From NCBI RefSeq assembly GCF_963678635.1, contig NC_087067.1, positions 41,442,696 to 41,506,695 on the forward strand: a stretch of 64,000 bases of DNA, read 5' to 3'. This stretch comes from Symsagittifera roscoffensis (taxonomy: Eukaryota > Xenacoelomorpha > Acoela > Convolutidae). Of the stretch, positions 10,560 to 23,300 are shown in pieces. The stretch's first letter is position 1; every line of letters starts with the position of its first letter. A program made the translations under genes and the position numbers. The notes under the pieces were generated by a model. The model was given only the letters and a program-made list of their open reading frames with translations, made no database searches and was not told where the DNA came from.

Positions 10560-11825
10560 TCGCTGAAACCTTAACTGAAACCTGAAACTTTGTTCAAGTG
10601 AAGTTTTATTGATGCTATGGCATGGTTAACAAAATAACTATATGCCTTTATTGGTTATTATTGGTTCAAAACTTAATTTTTTTGTTAAAAATTTTTAGAA
10701 AATTTTTTGACTGAAACGATAATCTGAAACCTGAAACTATGGTAGCTGAAGTTGACTTTTTTTAATCTTAAAATTTTCTATACGCTTTATTATATCTGGT
10801 TTTTGCTTTATCTTGCAAAAAAATTCGAGAAAAACCGAATCTTTTGATATCTCAAACTTAGTTTTTGAAAACTCAAACCTAAAACTCTTAAACTCTCTCA
10901 AACTCGGTGCATGAAAATAAAAAGTTGGTTTTTGTTAGCTGGTCTAGTGTAAATTAGAATTTTGAACAGGTTTTTAACTTCAAAATCAAAAATTTGTTTG
11001 CGGAAACCTAAGTTTTTGGGGCAGAAACTATGATTTCTAGAACTGAAACTAGGGTTTGACCACTTGGTTTTAGAGTTTTGAGATTGGAAGTTTGGGTTGG
11101 TCTCTCTAATATATTTCTATTTCAGCAATAAAATTGCCAAAAAGATGAAAATTTTAGCCTAAAACGACGATTTTGGTTTTCTGAAACTATAAGTTTGAGG
11201 GCTCAAACTAACACCTTCTAGAAGTTTTTTGAGTTTAAAAATTTGTTAGTGCATTAAGGATTCCTATTATCTTTCAATATTTTACAACAATTTCACTTGG
11301 GAAGCAAGATTTTTGGGTCTGAAGCCAAAAACACCAATTCTGAAACGTACGTTTCAGCCTTGGGAGCTAAATTCTAAAATTGGTTTGGTGGGTTTTAACA
11401 CCGTTAGTTTTCTCTAGAAAGTCAAAATTCGGCGTTCGGAGCTCAATTTTGTGACCAAAAACTCAGTTTTTGTGTTCTGAAACCTGAAGTTAACAAAAAC
11501 TTACCATTTAAGACCAGGTTTTTGACTTATGGTATCCAAATTTGGGTTTGACTAGTTCAACTTTTGCGGTTTTACCCGAATCCGTTTACAGAAACTTAAA
11601 ATTTTGACCGGAAACTATACTTATTTTAACTTAAAAGTTTGACCCTATAACTGAAACCTAGACTGAAACCAAAAATTTTGGCTGGTAAAAATCACTTTTT
11701 TAGTGCTTATGCTATCATATGAAACCTAGTTTATCAATATAAAGTGGATGTGTCAGTGTTTTAGACTTAGTTTTTGTTGTGAAACCTGATAATTTCGTGC
11801 TGAAACTAAAACTTGGTGTTTGGTG
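10560..11825. repeat. Irregular tract of CTGAAAC-type words
   Basis: The words CTGAAACC, CTGAAACT, CAGAAACT, CGGAAAC and CTCAAAC recur along about 1.3 kb, sometimes in immediate pairs (10,563-10,590; 10,712-10,735; 11,650-11,670). Spacing is irregular, so it is not a simple tandem satellite. It lies just upstream of the retroelement ORFs in the element's transcription direction. Confidence 0.5.
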
Positions 11826-13834
11826 TTATGTGGTTAACAATTAACATTGGTTTTAGTGCGTATTTTTATTGTTTATTAGGTGTATATTTAAACTGTGTCA
11901 TAAAAAACCAATGATTTATTAAAAAACACTCAAATACGTTCCTTCCTTCTTGGTTTTTTTAATTTTCTTCCTTAGTTTCAGTAATTGGTAGCTTTACTGA
12001 TGGATGATTTAGGTTTAAGTTACGTTAAGGTGGATAGAATTAAAATGAGTTTAAGAAAAGTTGAGGATAAGCCTCGAGAATTGATGAAGGATTAGAATAA
12101 ATAGCGACAAGCGTGGATGGTTTGAGATAATGTGATGAAGAATTCAATTTATCATACAATTTAGGGTACTCTTATATCGCACATATGACCACTTAACCCC
12201 TCGAAAAAATAAATGAGGATATTTAATAAGTTTTTGAGCACTTTAGTTTATTATAGAATTTCGTTAATTTTAGTGATGATAACTTTAAACTGAAGTTTTG
12301 ACATGTAACTAGTGGATTACTGGACAGAACGGGTATATCTTACTAGCGGACTTAGGCAGAGAACGATGCTTTCAGAAATTTTATATATTATTATTAGAAA
12401 AGATAGTAGTTAAGTTCATGAGCTAATGTCAGTTAGAAAGCCGTCTAATAGACCTCGAGATGGAGGAATATCGTGGGCGACTGCTAGCGCAGGGGATGCT
12501 TTCGCAAGAACCCTACTAGGAATATCTGTCAAGTAGAAGACAATGAAATTGTGTTTTTATCGAAAGATACCCATTGTCTCTGGCTTTTTGAGGTTGGAAA
12601 CTAATCTGACAAATACTCACAGATCCTAATATTAATATATTTTTTTGAATTTTAAAAGCTGTTTCGAGTTTGTTGGAAAAAGAATTTCTTAAGGAGTAGT
12701 TCTCTGCTGCGGTCGCACCAGTTTTACTAAGCGCTTATTGCTGGTTGAATGCTTAGTAATTTTATCCTAAATTATAAGTCTCACCTTAGATCGTCAAATT
12801 GTCTTGACAAAAAGTAGAGTAGAAACAATAGTTAGAAAAGGTATGAATTAATTAGTTGGTTAGATACAAAGCACTGGGTTATTAGATTTTATAAATGAAT
12901 CGAACAGCTTAAAGAAATATACCTATGAGGGGAGGTTGAGCTAATCTTATTTTGTTCATCAATACCTTATCTTCTTACTAAGGTCGGTGGCTGATTAGTA
13001 TGTATGGTTGCCCTTGATTTTGTCCAAGTCAGCACTTCTGGTTGGGTCGTCTGAATCGTCTTGCCGTAGTCCTTTGGGTACTTGTAGTCCAGACTTCCTC
13101 GGGTGTGCGTATCTCGAGTATCTCGATTTATAATTTTTCAAATTTAAAATGAGAATTTATTCTCTTTTTATAAGTGAAAAGGGCTAGATTAATTTTAGTG
13201 TTAGGGCAGAAAAGAAAAATTATTTATTTTAAAAAGATTTGACTGAAGAGAACTGACTTGCTGCTTACTGAGCAAAATGAAACACTGAAGATTTCAGGCC
13301 AGTCCTTTTGCTCGTAAGCATAAACCGGCGGCTGATTCAATCTTTAATTATTCAAGTTTCACCTGCTATTTTGTTCTCCCTTTCTTATAAGGGAATTTTC
13401 AACTAGTTTTTATTTGATTTTTTCAAATCAAAAATCTTCAAGTTATTAGTCCTCTTTGAAGAAAACCGCAGCCTTCAGTTTGTCTGATTAAAAATTCATA
13501 TTTCTTTCTCTGATGCATCATATTGCAGGTGCATCTATGCTAAATCAAAGCAAGGAGAATTTTAGTGCAGCCGGCAAGACTACTAAATATTTATCCCGTT
13601 TGTTTCAAGTTAAGTTAAAAGGGACGTATTAATAATCGCCGCCCTTTTAAAATTTTGAGCATGAAAAAATGAGAAAAATTGGACAAGTATTTAAAAAGGA
13701 GTGGATTTTCAAAACAAGATTTTATAGTCCTAATAAGAGTAAATTAGTCAATATCTGATTTAGTGAAAAGAGGCTTTAATTTAAATGGCACGCTCCAATT
13801 TAGAATAAACAATTAAGACAATGGTCTTTTGTCT

Positions 13835-13858
13835 GTGTAGTATTTCTCAATACTACAC
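13835..13858. repeat. Perfect short hairpin, 10-bp arms, 4-nt loop
   Basis: GTGTAGTATT and AATACTACAC are perfect inverted repeats separated by TCTC. It may mark the edge of a mobile element or may be neutral. No flanking ORF uses it. Confidence 0.5.
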
Positions 13859-14083
13859 AATATTGAATCAGAGTCCAACTTTGAAGTACATACGAAATTT
13901 TTGCTTGTGGGCTTTTTATTATGAGCTACTGGAAGCAAAAATCACCTGCGAGTCACAACAAACTTCAATCAATCTGTGATAAACTAGCAAATTTTACTGT
14001 CGATTTTCGCGTAGAAGCTAATCCGGCTCCATTATGAGAACAATAATTATGCTCTGAACCATTCATTTGTACAACTTTAGTCC

Positions 14084-17000
14084 TTGGTACAAACTTTACA
14101 AAAACTTCACACCTGCAAACGCGCATTCTTGGGCGTCTCTCACAATAAGGTCATTTTTGATTTATTTTTTATAAAGACAACTATCATAATTTTAGGCAAA
14201 ATACTCCAGCATACAAGAAAAAGATCTAACAAGGGTGATTATGGTGACACGACTGAAAACATTCATGCTTGATCGTACATTCACTCTTCAAAATGATCAC
14301 AAACTCTTGTAAAAACTCTTTGCTCCTGATAGAGAGACACCAAGACAGCATCAACAAGGTTAATTAGATGAGTTATAGCGTTGCAGAGTTTGTTTAGAAA
14401 TGAACTATTTTTCAGGATAACAAATCCCTGATGCGGATGCTCTAAACATACTGGGGTTTGATGAGATACCAGAAAAAAATCGGTTTCTTTAAAAACCACG
14501 TCTCAGGCACACAAGTAAACAATCTTATTGATGTCAAAAACAATCTTCAAGTGAATTGGATACTCATTCACGTCATCAAACGCATAATGAATGATGACAG
14601 GAGACCATGCTCAGAATTTGAATCCTTTTTCAAGAAAGAAGCTGAAACGATGGCTATACCAAGACCATCAGATATCAAGGTGCTGCAACCTTCATGCTAC
14701 CGTAATTTGGAAAGTAAAAGATTGTTGATGCTCACTAGACGCAACCTGGAAGATAGGCAACAGAAATTGCATCATAAATAAATGCCTATCTGCCTGGCAT
14801 ATCACAAAATGAGGAACGGCTTCTCATTAGATGTGGTATTTTTCAAAAAAAGACCATTACTAAAAAAGCAGTATCCGAGTGACCGGAGGCAACCGCATGG
14901 GGTTGAATCCATATAGACTAAGTTCAAATCAAAGAAAAAGAAAATATCTTGGTCAATGCTCACGCAGAAATAATCTGAATCAGAGTTTTTTTTGAATAAC
15001 AACAGAACTACGATGGAAATTCATTCAAAAAGTGCCAAACTTGTGTTCTAAAAACTCTAGTCCCAGACAATGGTCCCGAACTTCTTAGCGACAGTTTTTT
15101 AGCAAATGGAAAAACATTTCCAACCTGCCTTCAGAAAAAAAATCAGATTGGCGTCAATCATAAAGTTTGACGTTTGTACACAAATTGTGTTCAAACCAAA
15201 CAAAGATACTCTGAAAAAACCTGCAATTTTTTTCATTTGACGTAAAACAGTGCCGGATCTAATCATTCATAAAAGGTTCTTCCATTAGCGATAACCAGAT
15301 TGCTATTTTCAGTCGAGAGTCCGAGAGCTTGAAAACAATACTTGAAACGAAAGATGCTGGCAATGTTGCTAGCCTAGTGCAACTTGGTAGCGAAAATCAA
15401 GCTACATTAACTACTTTCATTTAAACAGAAAAATTCAGAAGAAATTAAAGGATCTTCAATAGACCGAAAACAATACGTAGTACTTACTACGACAATATTT
15501 GTTTCAAAAGGATAGCGGTTATGATGAAATGAAAATTCGTTTAAGTTGAAATTATTTGTCAACACTTTGAGAAAAGACTAGCAATTTACGTGGTTTATTA
15601 AAGCTCAACTGAACGAAACTTCATTTTATTTTTTTCCTGTCTTCTTTTATAAAATCCAGTTTAAGCAGTTTTCGGAATGTTTCAGCCAAAATAGGTTCCA
15701 TCATTTCTACTTGATCTAATCTATGAAGTAGATGATATATATGTCAAAAATACCTTGGAACAAGTTAACAAACATATGAACATGTGAACGAATAAGAGTT
15801 TTAGCACCAACCACAAACCTTGACTTTTTGTGTGTACTCAGTGGTAACGACCACAAACATAGAAAATTTTAGAGCAGAAGTATACTTCTCATCGATCTCA
15901 ATACAAATTTTTATATATCTTTCGTGTTTTGCGCAGATCCACAGCAGAAAGTAACCAATATGAATTGAGCAACAATAAAAACTGTTTTAGCAGTAAAGCA
16001 TAACACCAACAAGACAAAAAGAGACAGAAGTCTAGATGGAATACAGCTCCAATCAGAGATGTACGATTTTCATGTCGGATAACCTTCCATCTGTATGACA
16101 CCCAGCGCTATAATTCCAATCAGAGCAGTGAAAAAAAACATTGGCGGAAGAGAATATACTTAAAGATGACAACTTCTCGAAACACCAAAATCTTTCAAAC
16201 TTTTTAGTTGATCAGCTCTTCCAAACGTTGGTCCTTTGAAAGAAACGTATGACAAGCTTATGATACTAAACTATGTTGATAGTCAGTCAGTATCCATAAT
16301 ATCTAAAGGTATTTTTCTGGCGAGAAAAATACGGTCAATAAAGGTCAAATACGGTCACATGAGTATATCATAACGTAATTTAGATGTTTTGACTGTGCTA
16401 GATCGTGCTTGAGATATGTTTCGAGTTCGTGCTCGACCAAATTCACTGTCTCGACTATTCTTTGTCGGTCGAGCACTGACATGTGCTCAACTTTGAAAGT
16501 CGAAACATTAAATGAGCACCTTGATCCGGGTTACGTTAGTAACTGTCATTTCTTTTGTTCGGGTATCCTAACAAAAGTATTCGTAGGTGACAAATGGTGA
16601 TTGGTTAGGGCTAGGATTTGATTCCGAGCAGATTATTTTTCAGTTTTTTATCAAAGATCAAGGAGTTCGTTTCATGCTGGATTTTTAACGCTGCTATTTT
16701 GCTACTGATGCAGGAATGTCAATTCTATCGCGTCGGTAACAAATTATAATTTTTAAGGATCTGAAAAAGGCATAGTACAAGAATGCATCATTGCGAGAGA
16801 AGAAACGCTATTTTTTTTTTTTGAAAATTTTTCATCCTGAATTGTGGAAAAAAATGAAGATCGATGTTTGGATTAATAAATTTCTTTCGCTGACTATGCA
16901 CAAACAAATTAAAATTGGCAATATTTGATTATGTAATTTTCACATTGAGAATTCTATTGACGCCAAAAACAGCATATTGGATTTTAGCACCGGAAAGATA

Positions 17001-17100
17001 AAAACTATTTGCTTTAACTTTCATTGAATCAGTGATTTAAATTTCATTTTTTAATTCATAATTGATATAACTACTTTCAAAGCAACATATTTTGAGACTC
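14084..17100. other. No supportable gene; scattered short ORFs of decayed sequence
   Basis: Several short frames exist, the longest 107 codons at 14,458-14,781 (basic, no recognised domain). They have no paralogue here, no splice context I can defend and no known motif. A nested imperfect inverted repeat lies at 16,417-16,508, including GTGCTCGACC at 16,429-16,438 against GGTCGAGCAC at 16,467-16,476. The stretch looks like old mobile-element debris. Confidence 0.4.
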
Positions 17101-17140
17101 TTGTTTTTTATCGAGGTCAAAAGGTCTGGTGATTTGAAAT

Positions 17141-17338
17141 TTACACAGCGGTGGATCTGTATGCACCAGATGCTACCAGAAATCCCTGTTCTGCGGGGGG
17201 TCTTGCGGTTGAATCCAGCATTGTGACTCCGTCCCGGGCAAAGACGGACACCTTAGTAGGGTCATGACGTAACAAGTACTCCTCAAATGTCTGCCATCCC
17301 CCTCCCACTCTGACCATTACGTGTTTGCGATTCAGAAT
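17141..17338 (-). CDS. GAS2-like exon 6: GAR domain, second half, and stop
   Basis: Acceptor AATTTTAG at 17340-17339. The 65 codons read HVMVRVGGGWQTFEEYLLRHDP, the GAR signature, followed by a tail with STARPPAEQGF and a TAA at 17143-17141. The tail is short, as in GAS2 itself. The SxIP motifs of this gene therefore lie before the GAR domain, not after it. Confidence 0.85.
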   Translation of the reverse strand: MLNRKHVMVRVGGGWQTFEEYLLRHDPTKVSVFARDGVTMLDSTARPPAEQGFLVASGAYRSTAV

Positions 17339-20300
17339 CTAAAATTAGTTTCTTAGCTACATATGTGTTAAACTTCCACTTGATTTTTGCTACACAAATG
17401 TGTGAAAAAATTCATTAGCCATTAACCGACTGCATGCAGTTTCTATAAACTTTTCAGATGTAATTTTAACACTGTGATTTTAACTTTGATCGATAATAAT
17501 GGTCGTGGCGATTTTCCTGTAGGCAATCTTACAATTTTAAGATTACCCACATGAAAATCGCCACTACATTTTTGTCCACATGAAAATTATAGAACATTTT
17601 TAAGTGTAAAAAATGTTGTACGTCATAACATTCTTTTTGGATATTTCATAGCAATTTTTGTATAGTTTTTCGGAACTTCGAGCTTTTTCCAACTTACCCT
17701 GATGTAAACTTTGCGGTCATTTATGAGATAAGTCCCTTCTGCCAATTTCTTCACTGTCACAGTGTCTTCACATTTGCACTTTTTGATTATTCGGCGGATC
17801 TGAAACCATGTTAGGTAACGACATCAATTCGGAAAAAAAACACAAAATTCTGGTTAGAAAGTCACTCAACGCGTAGTTTAGGAAGTGGAACACTATTGGG
17901 CGAAACTAGAGCAATATACTTGTAGATATATTGTTTTGATCAATTTTTTGCCCATTCAAAACTTTCTATAAATGGTGGGTGATTGTTCAAAAAATTTCAA
18001 TTTTTGAGTATGGTTTGCACCAAGAGTAGATTTAGAATTAGAATTACTGCTGAAAAGTAAAAGTTAAAATTTTAAAATGGTATTCAGTAACTATCCCCAG
18101 CCTCCCCCTCTTTATAAAACTCCTTCTCGGTTTGTACACAAGTTTGCTAAGTTTCGCTCAATTTTGAAACTAAATGAAAAAAGGAAGCAGCTAATATCGC
18201 AACATGCCCAGAGAAGAAGTTGAGAATAAAGGTAAAAAGCAAACGGCCACCCAAAGATTTATTGATTCGAAGTTCAGAATGGGCACAAAAGGGAAATACA
18301 CAAAAAAAATCAGTTTACCAATTAAACCCCCCCCCCCCCTCAGCCCTGCACCCACCCTCCCCGCCGATTAGATACTGGGTCTTATTCCAAATTTCTAACT
18401 TTCATCACAATTCACATCCTCCCCCATCAAACGGTTCGTGGGGAAGGACGTTAACGTGAAAAAACCATAAACCAAATGAGTACAAAAAACTGGACAACAC
18501 TTTTTAAAAATTTGCACTTGCTTTTTCAAATGCAAATGACTATTTTTTGAAGTAGGCAGTTTAATTTTGATCATGACTCTAAAGTAAAAGTTCAAAACAA
18601 TTGCTATCTTAAGTTTTCAACCGAAAACACGCAAAATTATCGCTTTCTCACCAACTAGATTAGATATGTTTTAACATAGTCAACAGACAGTTAGAAAAGT
18701 GTCAATGAACGCAAGTACAAAGAAAAAACACCAACTTGTTTTTTGAAAAACTTCAATCAAAAAAAAAATATGACCTTAAAACCCTTTGAATTTCAATAAC
18801 AAATTATGATTGGCCTTTTTTGATGAAACTATATCAAGTTGAAAAAACTGGACAATACGTAAAAGTTTTTATTCGCTGGTAAATTTGACAATTAAACTCC
18901 ATCTTTGAAATAAGAAGTCAATAAGAAGTTTTCGTGACGTTTACTTTTTTGCTTCTCGATAGTGATTTTGCTTTTGCTTCAACAAAAAAATGAAGTTAAC
19001 TTAAAAAAGTTTAGAAAAAAAACAAAATTCAAACCGCGAAATATTAAAATTGAGCGTGAACAAATTTTGAAAATTTTGTCTAAAAAAAACAATAAAATTC
19101 TGAATTACATTCATCGACTCTTTGTAACACGTATCCAATGAAACTAATTGAAATCATCTAGCCGAATAAAAACCTGGAAAAATTAGTGTTGGAACCGTTG
19201 TTGAATCATTTATACATAATTAGTATCAAAGGTGTTTTTGTCGTCGAATCATCCTTGTAAACAGCCCATAGAGTTTGAACTCAAGTACTCAAAAATGTTC
19301 TTTGGGAAAAAAATACTAAACCTGACGTCAAAAATTGGAGAATAATTATGACAAATATGAAGCTTTCATGTTCTAACCGCTTATGCCACATGCATAAAAA
19401 AACTTCAGCTAACATAACTGTGGTAATTTATTTAGTCATTAGCACAGCTACTAAAATTTTTTGACAGATGTTTTCCTTAGTTGGGACGTTCGATGTATAA
19501 AAACTTGCGCTCAAAAAATTAAAGATACTTTTGACCTATGACTTAGCTAACAAAAATAACGCAAAAGTGTTCGCTTAACAAAGGAAAGGCTCGCTTGCTA
19601 TTGCAACTAAATCAAATCGTGCGTGCCTGAATTGAATGCATTAGGATAAATATTTTTACTAGCAAGGGAGCACACTGAATTTGTTCTTAGAGCACTAAAT
19701 GAGCTTTAATATTGCTGTAACGGCAAGGTTTAAGTAACACATAATGCATTCTGTGTTTCAACATTCAATATACTTACTTTACGGTCGAATTTCGAAACAA
19801 TCAAAGCTGGAGGGGGCTAAAATACAGTTGTCAATCTTTTTTCTAACTTTTTCTAATGTTTTCTATGGTGCCTGCAGTTTTTTATGAAATCCTCAAAAAC
19901 TTGCCTCTAATTTTTACCATGATTTTACTTTTCAAAATGGTATCTTCCTTTTTTAATCGGTAATTTTTTTCAGATTTCAGACATTCAATAATTAATTTGG
20001 AGAAAAGGTTAGGCATAAAGTGAAAAGTAGTAACTGCTACCTTCAAATGAAAGTACCCGACTAATTACACCACTAAACATATATAGGTCAGAATACAATT
20101 TTGTTTTAGTTGCCTATAGAGGAAAGAAAAGCTGAACATTTTTGGGTGTATTAGTCAGAAAATTTTGGAAAAAATAAGCAGCTAGACCATAAACCGACAA
20201 TTCAGGGTTTCAGTGCTCTTAAAAAATCTAAGATATATCAAGGACATTGTACTTATTTGGAGTTACCTCTTCGTCGAGATCCATTATTACGTAATCGTCG

Positions 20301-23300
20301 TCCCGTTGTCGCTTCCTACGCGGCTCGGACTCTTGCTTTAGGCAACAACGACTCTGCGGCGAGCAGTTCGGCTTACAAAATTTTGTTCGTCTCAAATCCT
20401 TTTTGGGTGGTTGGTCTAAATTATCACACGAGTCTGATATTGGTTTAGCTAAGCGGATTGTCATCGAGTTTATAAACATTTTCTTTTTATAGTCGACACT
20501 TTTTGATCGCTTGTTGTTTTTGTTGTTCTCGTTATTGTTATTGTCGCTGCTTTCTCGATTACGATTCGGAGTTTGGCTTGGCCTTCGTCCGTCGCGTTTG
20601 TCCAAAATCGGAATACTCGATTTTCTGCTTCTTGATTGGTTGTGAATAGTGCTTCCCTCGTGCTCGCTTATATCCGAGCAACTACCGGTGCCGGAAATAT
20701 TCAACTTCGACGTCGAAACTGCCAATTTCGATGAATACCTTGGAATGCGAGATTTTCTTGGGGTAGTCGTGTTTTGGGTTTGGTTCGGCTTAAACCGCCT
20801 TTGTTCGGGTGTTTCGCAAAGAGAGCGGGTTAATTGACAGTCGGCAAATTCGTCTAAAACTGACTGCGGGCTACACGAACTCGTACTACTGCTCAAACAG
20901 TGCTCGGAAGTTGTAGTGACGTCAGGCGAGTCAATGTATGAGTCATCTTTGTCGTTGTCCAATAGGAAACTGTTTAATTCCATTTCCTCTTCGAGTTGAA
21001 TTAGGTTCGGGAGTTTTAAGGTTGGGCAATTTTTGAAGCGCCTTGCGATTGCGTACAGGCAAACTATAATGTTCTTTAGATGTTTTAAGTGCACTGAAAC
21101 AGAAAGAAACAAACATGGTTAATCATTAAGCAAGCGAATGAAAAATACTTCTTTTAAAACAAGAAACAAGAAACAACTTCAGAAACAAAAAACATGCGTC
21201 AAAAACTTTCTACAAATTTTCTGATTTTTTTACCCAGAACTTTCGAGCAAAGAACGAAAAATTTAAGAGAGATTATTGCAATAAGTAGTGAAGAATAACT
21301 CGGTTAAAATGGGCAGCGATAGAGCATGACATTGACAGACATGTAATTTTTACCATAAAGTCTTCTCTTTTGTTCATTTTCAGTAGTTCGGTTTTCTTTC
21401 GAAGATATTCAGTTTTAGGGTTTCTCGGGTCTTCTTTGGAAGACGATGCTCCGATCTTGATTTGAGATTCAGAATTCTTTGGCTTTAAAATTTCAGCTTC
21501 AATTTCAGATTTTTGATCATTTGTAAAATCAATTTTATCAAAATCAGTTTTATTTTCGGCTGCAGTTTCTGAATGAATTTCATCGTCCTCTTCTTTTTCG
21601 TCGTTCTCGTTGAGTTCTTTTTCAATTCGAAGTAGCTGGGGCTCTTTTACCTTGAAGTTTCTTGCCCGCTTACCCACTTCATACAGACAGGCTATTACGT
21701 TTTGTTGGTTGGTATTTTCAACTGAAAGTGAAAAGTAGCAAATACATTTTGTGAAACTAACAAAATTGTCGTCCAATAACCCAAGTAGAAAAGTAATTTT
21801 TTAAAACCCATTTTCAGCTAGAAAAACACATTTTTGAGGACATTTTTGAGTGAAATGTTAACTTTTTCAATTTCAACTTGTTTGCCAAGAAATAATGCAT
21901 TTCTTTTTTTTTCGATTCTGATTGGCTTACGACCTTTACGTGTCTACTTTTTTGACCTGTCTACTTTTTGCTACATAATCATTTGAATGTATTGTTTGGT
22001 GGTATATAAACCAGCCAAAGTATAAGCCAGCCGAAGTATAAACCAGCCGAAAATAAGTAATTGTTATATAGTAGGGATCTCTTTAACTATATCTCCCCCC
22101 TCAGGTGCCTAAAAACGAATATCCTCCTATAAAGAAATAAATCAACAGTTAAGCATATCAGATTTTTATACCTAGAAACAAATATCCTCTTTTTGCCAAA
22201 CGGGGATATAGTTGAAGAGATCCTATAATAGTTATGTAACAATTACGAAAGCTTTGCAAATTTTTCTTTTCGGATGTAACTGTTCGGCTGGTTTATTCAC
22301 ACTCGTATTGTTAGTCTGACAACTCACGCAAGTCTGAGGATTCGAAGAGGCAAGTGTCATTGATGTTGAGAGCCTTGCACCACCGGAGGAAGTTGGTGAT
22401 GTTCTCTCTGGAGAAGAAGGGCCCACTTCTCAAGTTTATAGGCGCCTATTCAAACAAAAACTCTCATTTTTCTTCGCTCTACGATTTGTAGCCTAGATCC
22501 AGTCCTTATCTTTCGAGGCATCTTTCATTTTCAACGTCGATTATTAAAAGAACCCCACATTCATTTTGAGGTTTTTCTAAATCATTTTTATGGCCTGAGG
22601 TTAATTTTTCATCTGGCACAGTCTGCTGACTTAAATTATCTGGTCAAACATAATAAAACTTGAAAACTAAACCTGTAAACTTGTAAATTGGAGTTTTTCA
22701 AGAAAAGTGCTTTTTGAAAATTCTGTTATAACACTTAATCAATTTTTGTCGAAAAACAACTCCATTTAAAATAAACCGCGCCTTAAATTTTAAATTTTAG
22801 GTCTTATTTGTTTTTTTTTCTGGATAATTCCAATCGGAACTGTAGAGCATTCAAACCGCAATACATGTCCGTCTGATATCACAATTGAGTTAATGATTGG
22901 TCCAACTCAAAGTCCAATTTACACTTTTTGGCTGTTATGTATTCGGTTTAAGAATGATTTTATAATTGTCTCGCTCAGTATCAAAAAATTTTCTCAAATA
23001 AGATAAAAATTTTTGGATACTCAATGAGACAATGTTTGCACCATCAACAACCAAAAACAGAATATTCAATCACCATAAACTGGATTTAAAATTTAAAAAT
23101 GAGCCATTCTTTGCCTCTTTTATGATAGCAGCAAGGCAAGTGTTCGAATGATGTATCAGATAAAAAATACATTAAGTGAAACAATTAAACAAGTCTTTCT
23201 ATCCCGCCCAAATTTCTTGGTTTTACGATTTGAATTATTCAAAATAGAAATGCAGAGAACAAAAACTTCTTCAAATTGATTGGTTTGGTCAATGTAAATG

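Larger units (their letters stand above)
10376..14083. other. No gene seen: element leader/LTR candidate zone with a GAAAC-rich tract
   Basis: Between the last accessory ORF and 14 kb I find no supportable coding sequence. From about 10,560 to 11,820 the plus strand has roughly twenty copies of CTGAAAC(C/T) and close variants at irregular spacing. The 5' LTR of the retroelement should be in this zone, but it cannot be delimited because its partner is outside the window. A perfect short hairpin sits at 13,835-13,858. Confidence 0.5.

Noticed and set aside
10560-10590. Interferon-response-like GAAA...GAAAC words
   Set aside because: Spacing differs from the ISRE consensus and the word is part of a long degenerate tract.
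12703-12722. Possible primer-binding site (minus strand TGGTGCGACCGC) for the retroelement
   Set aside because: It resembles a tRNA 3' end complement, but I could not match it to a tRNA, the preceding bases do not end in CA, and it is over 2 kb from the first ORF.
14458-14781. 107-codon basic ORF
   Set aside because: No domain, neighbour or duplication supports it; probably mobile-element debris.
18220-18595. Proline-rich ORF and its antisense partner
   Set aside because: They come from a C-run and pyrimidine-rich patch inside a GAS2-like intron.
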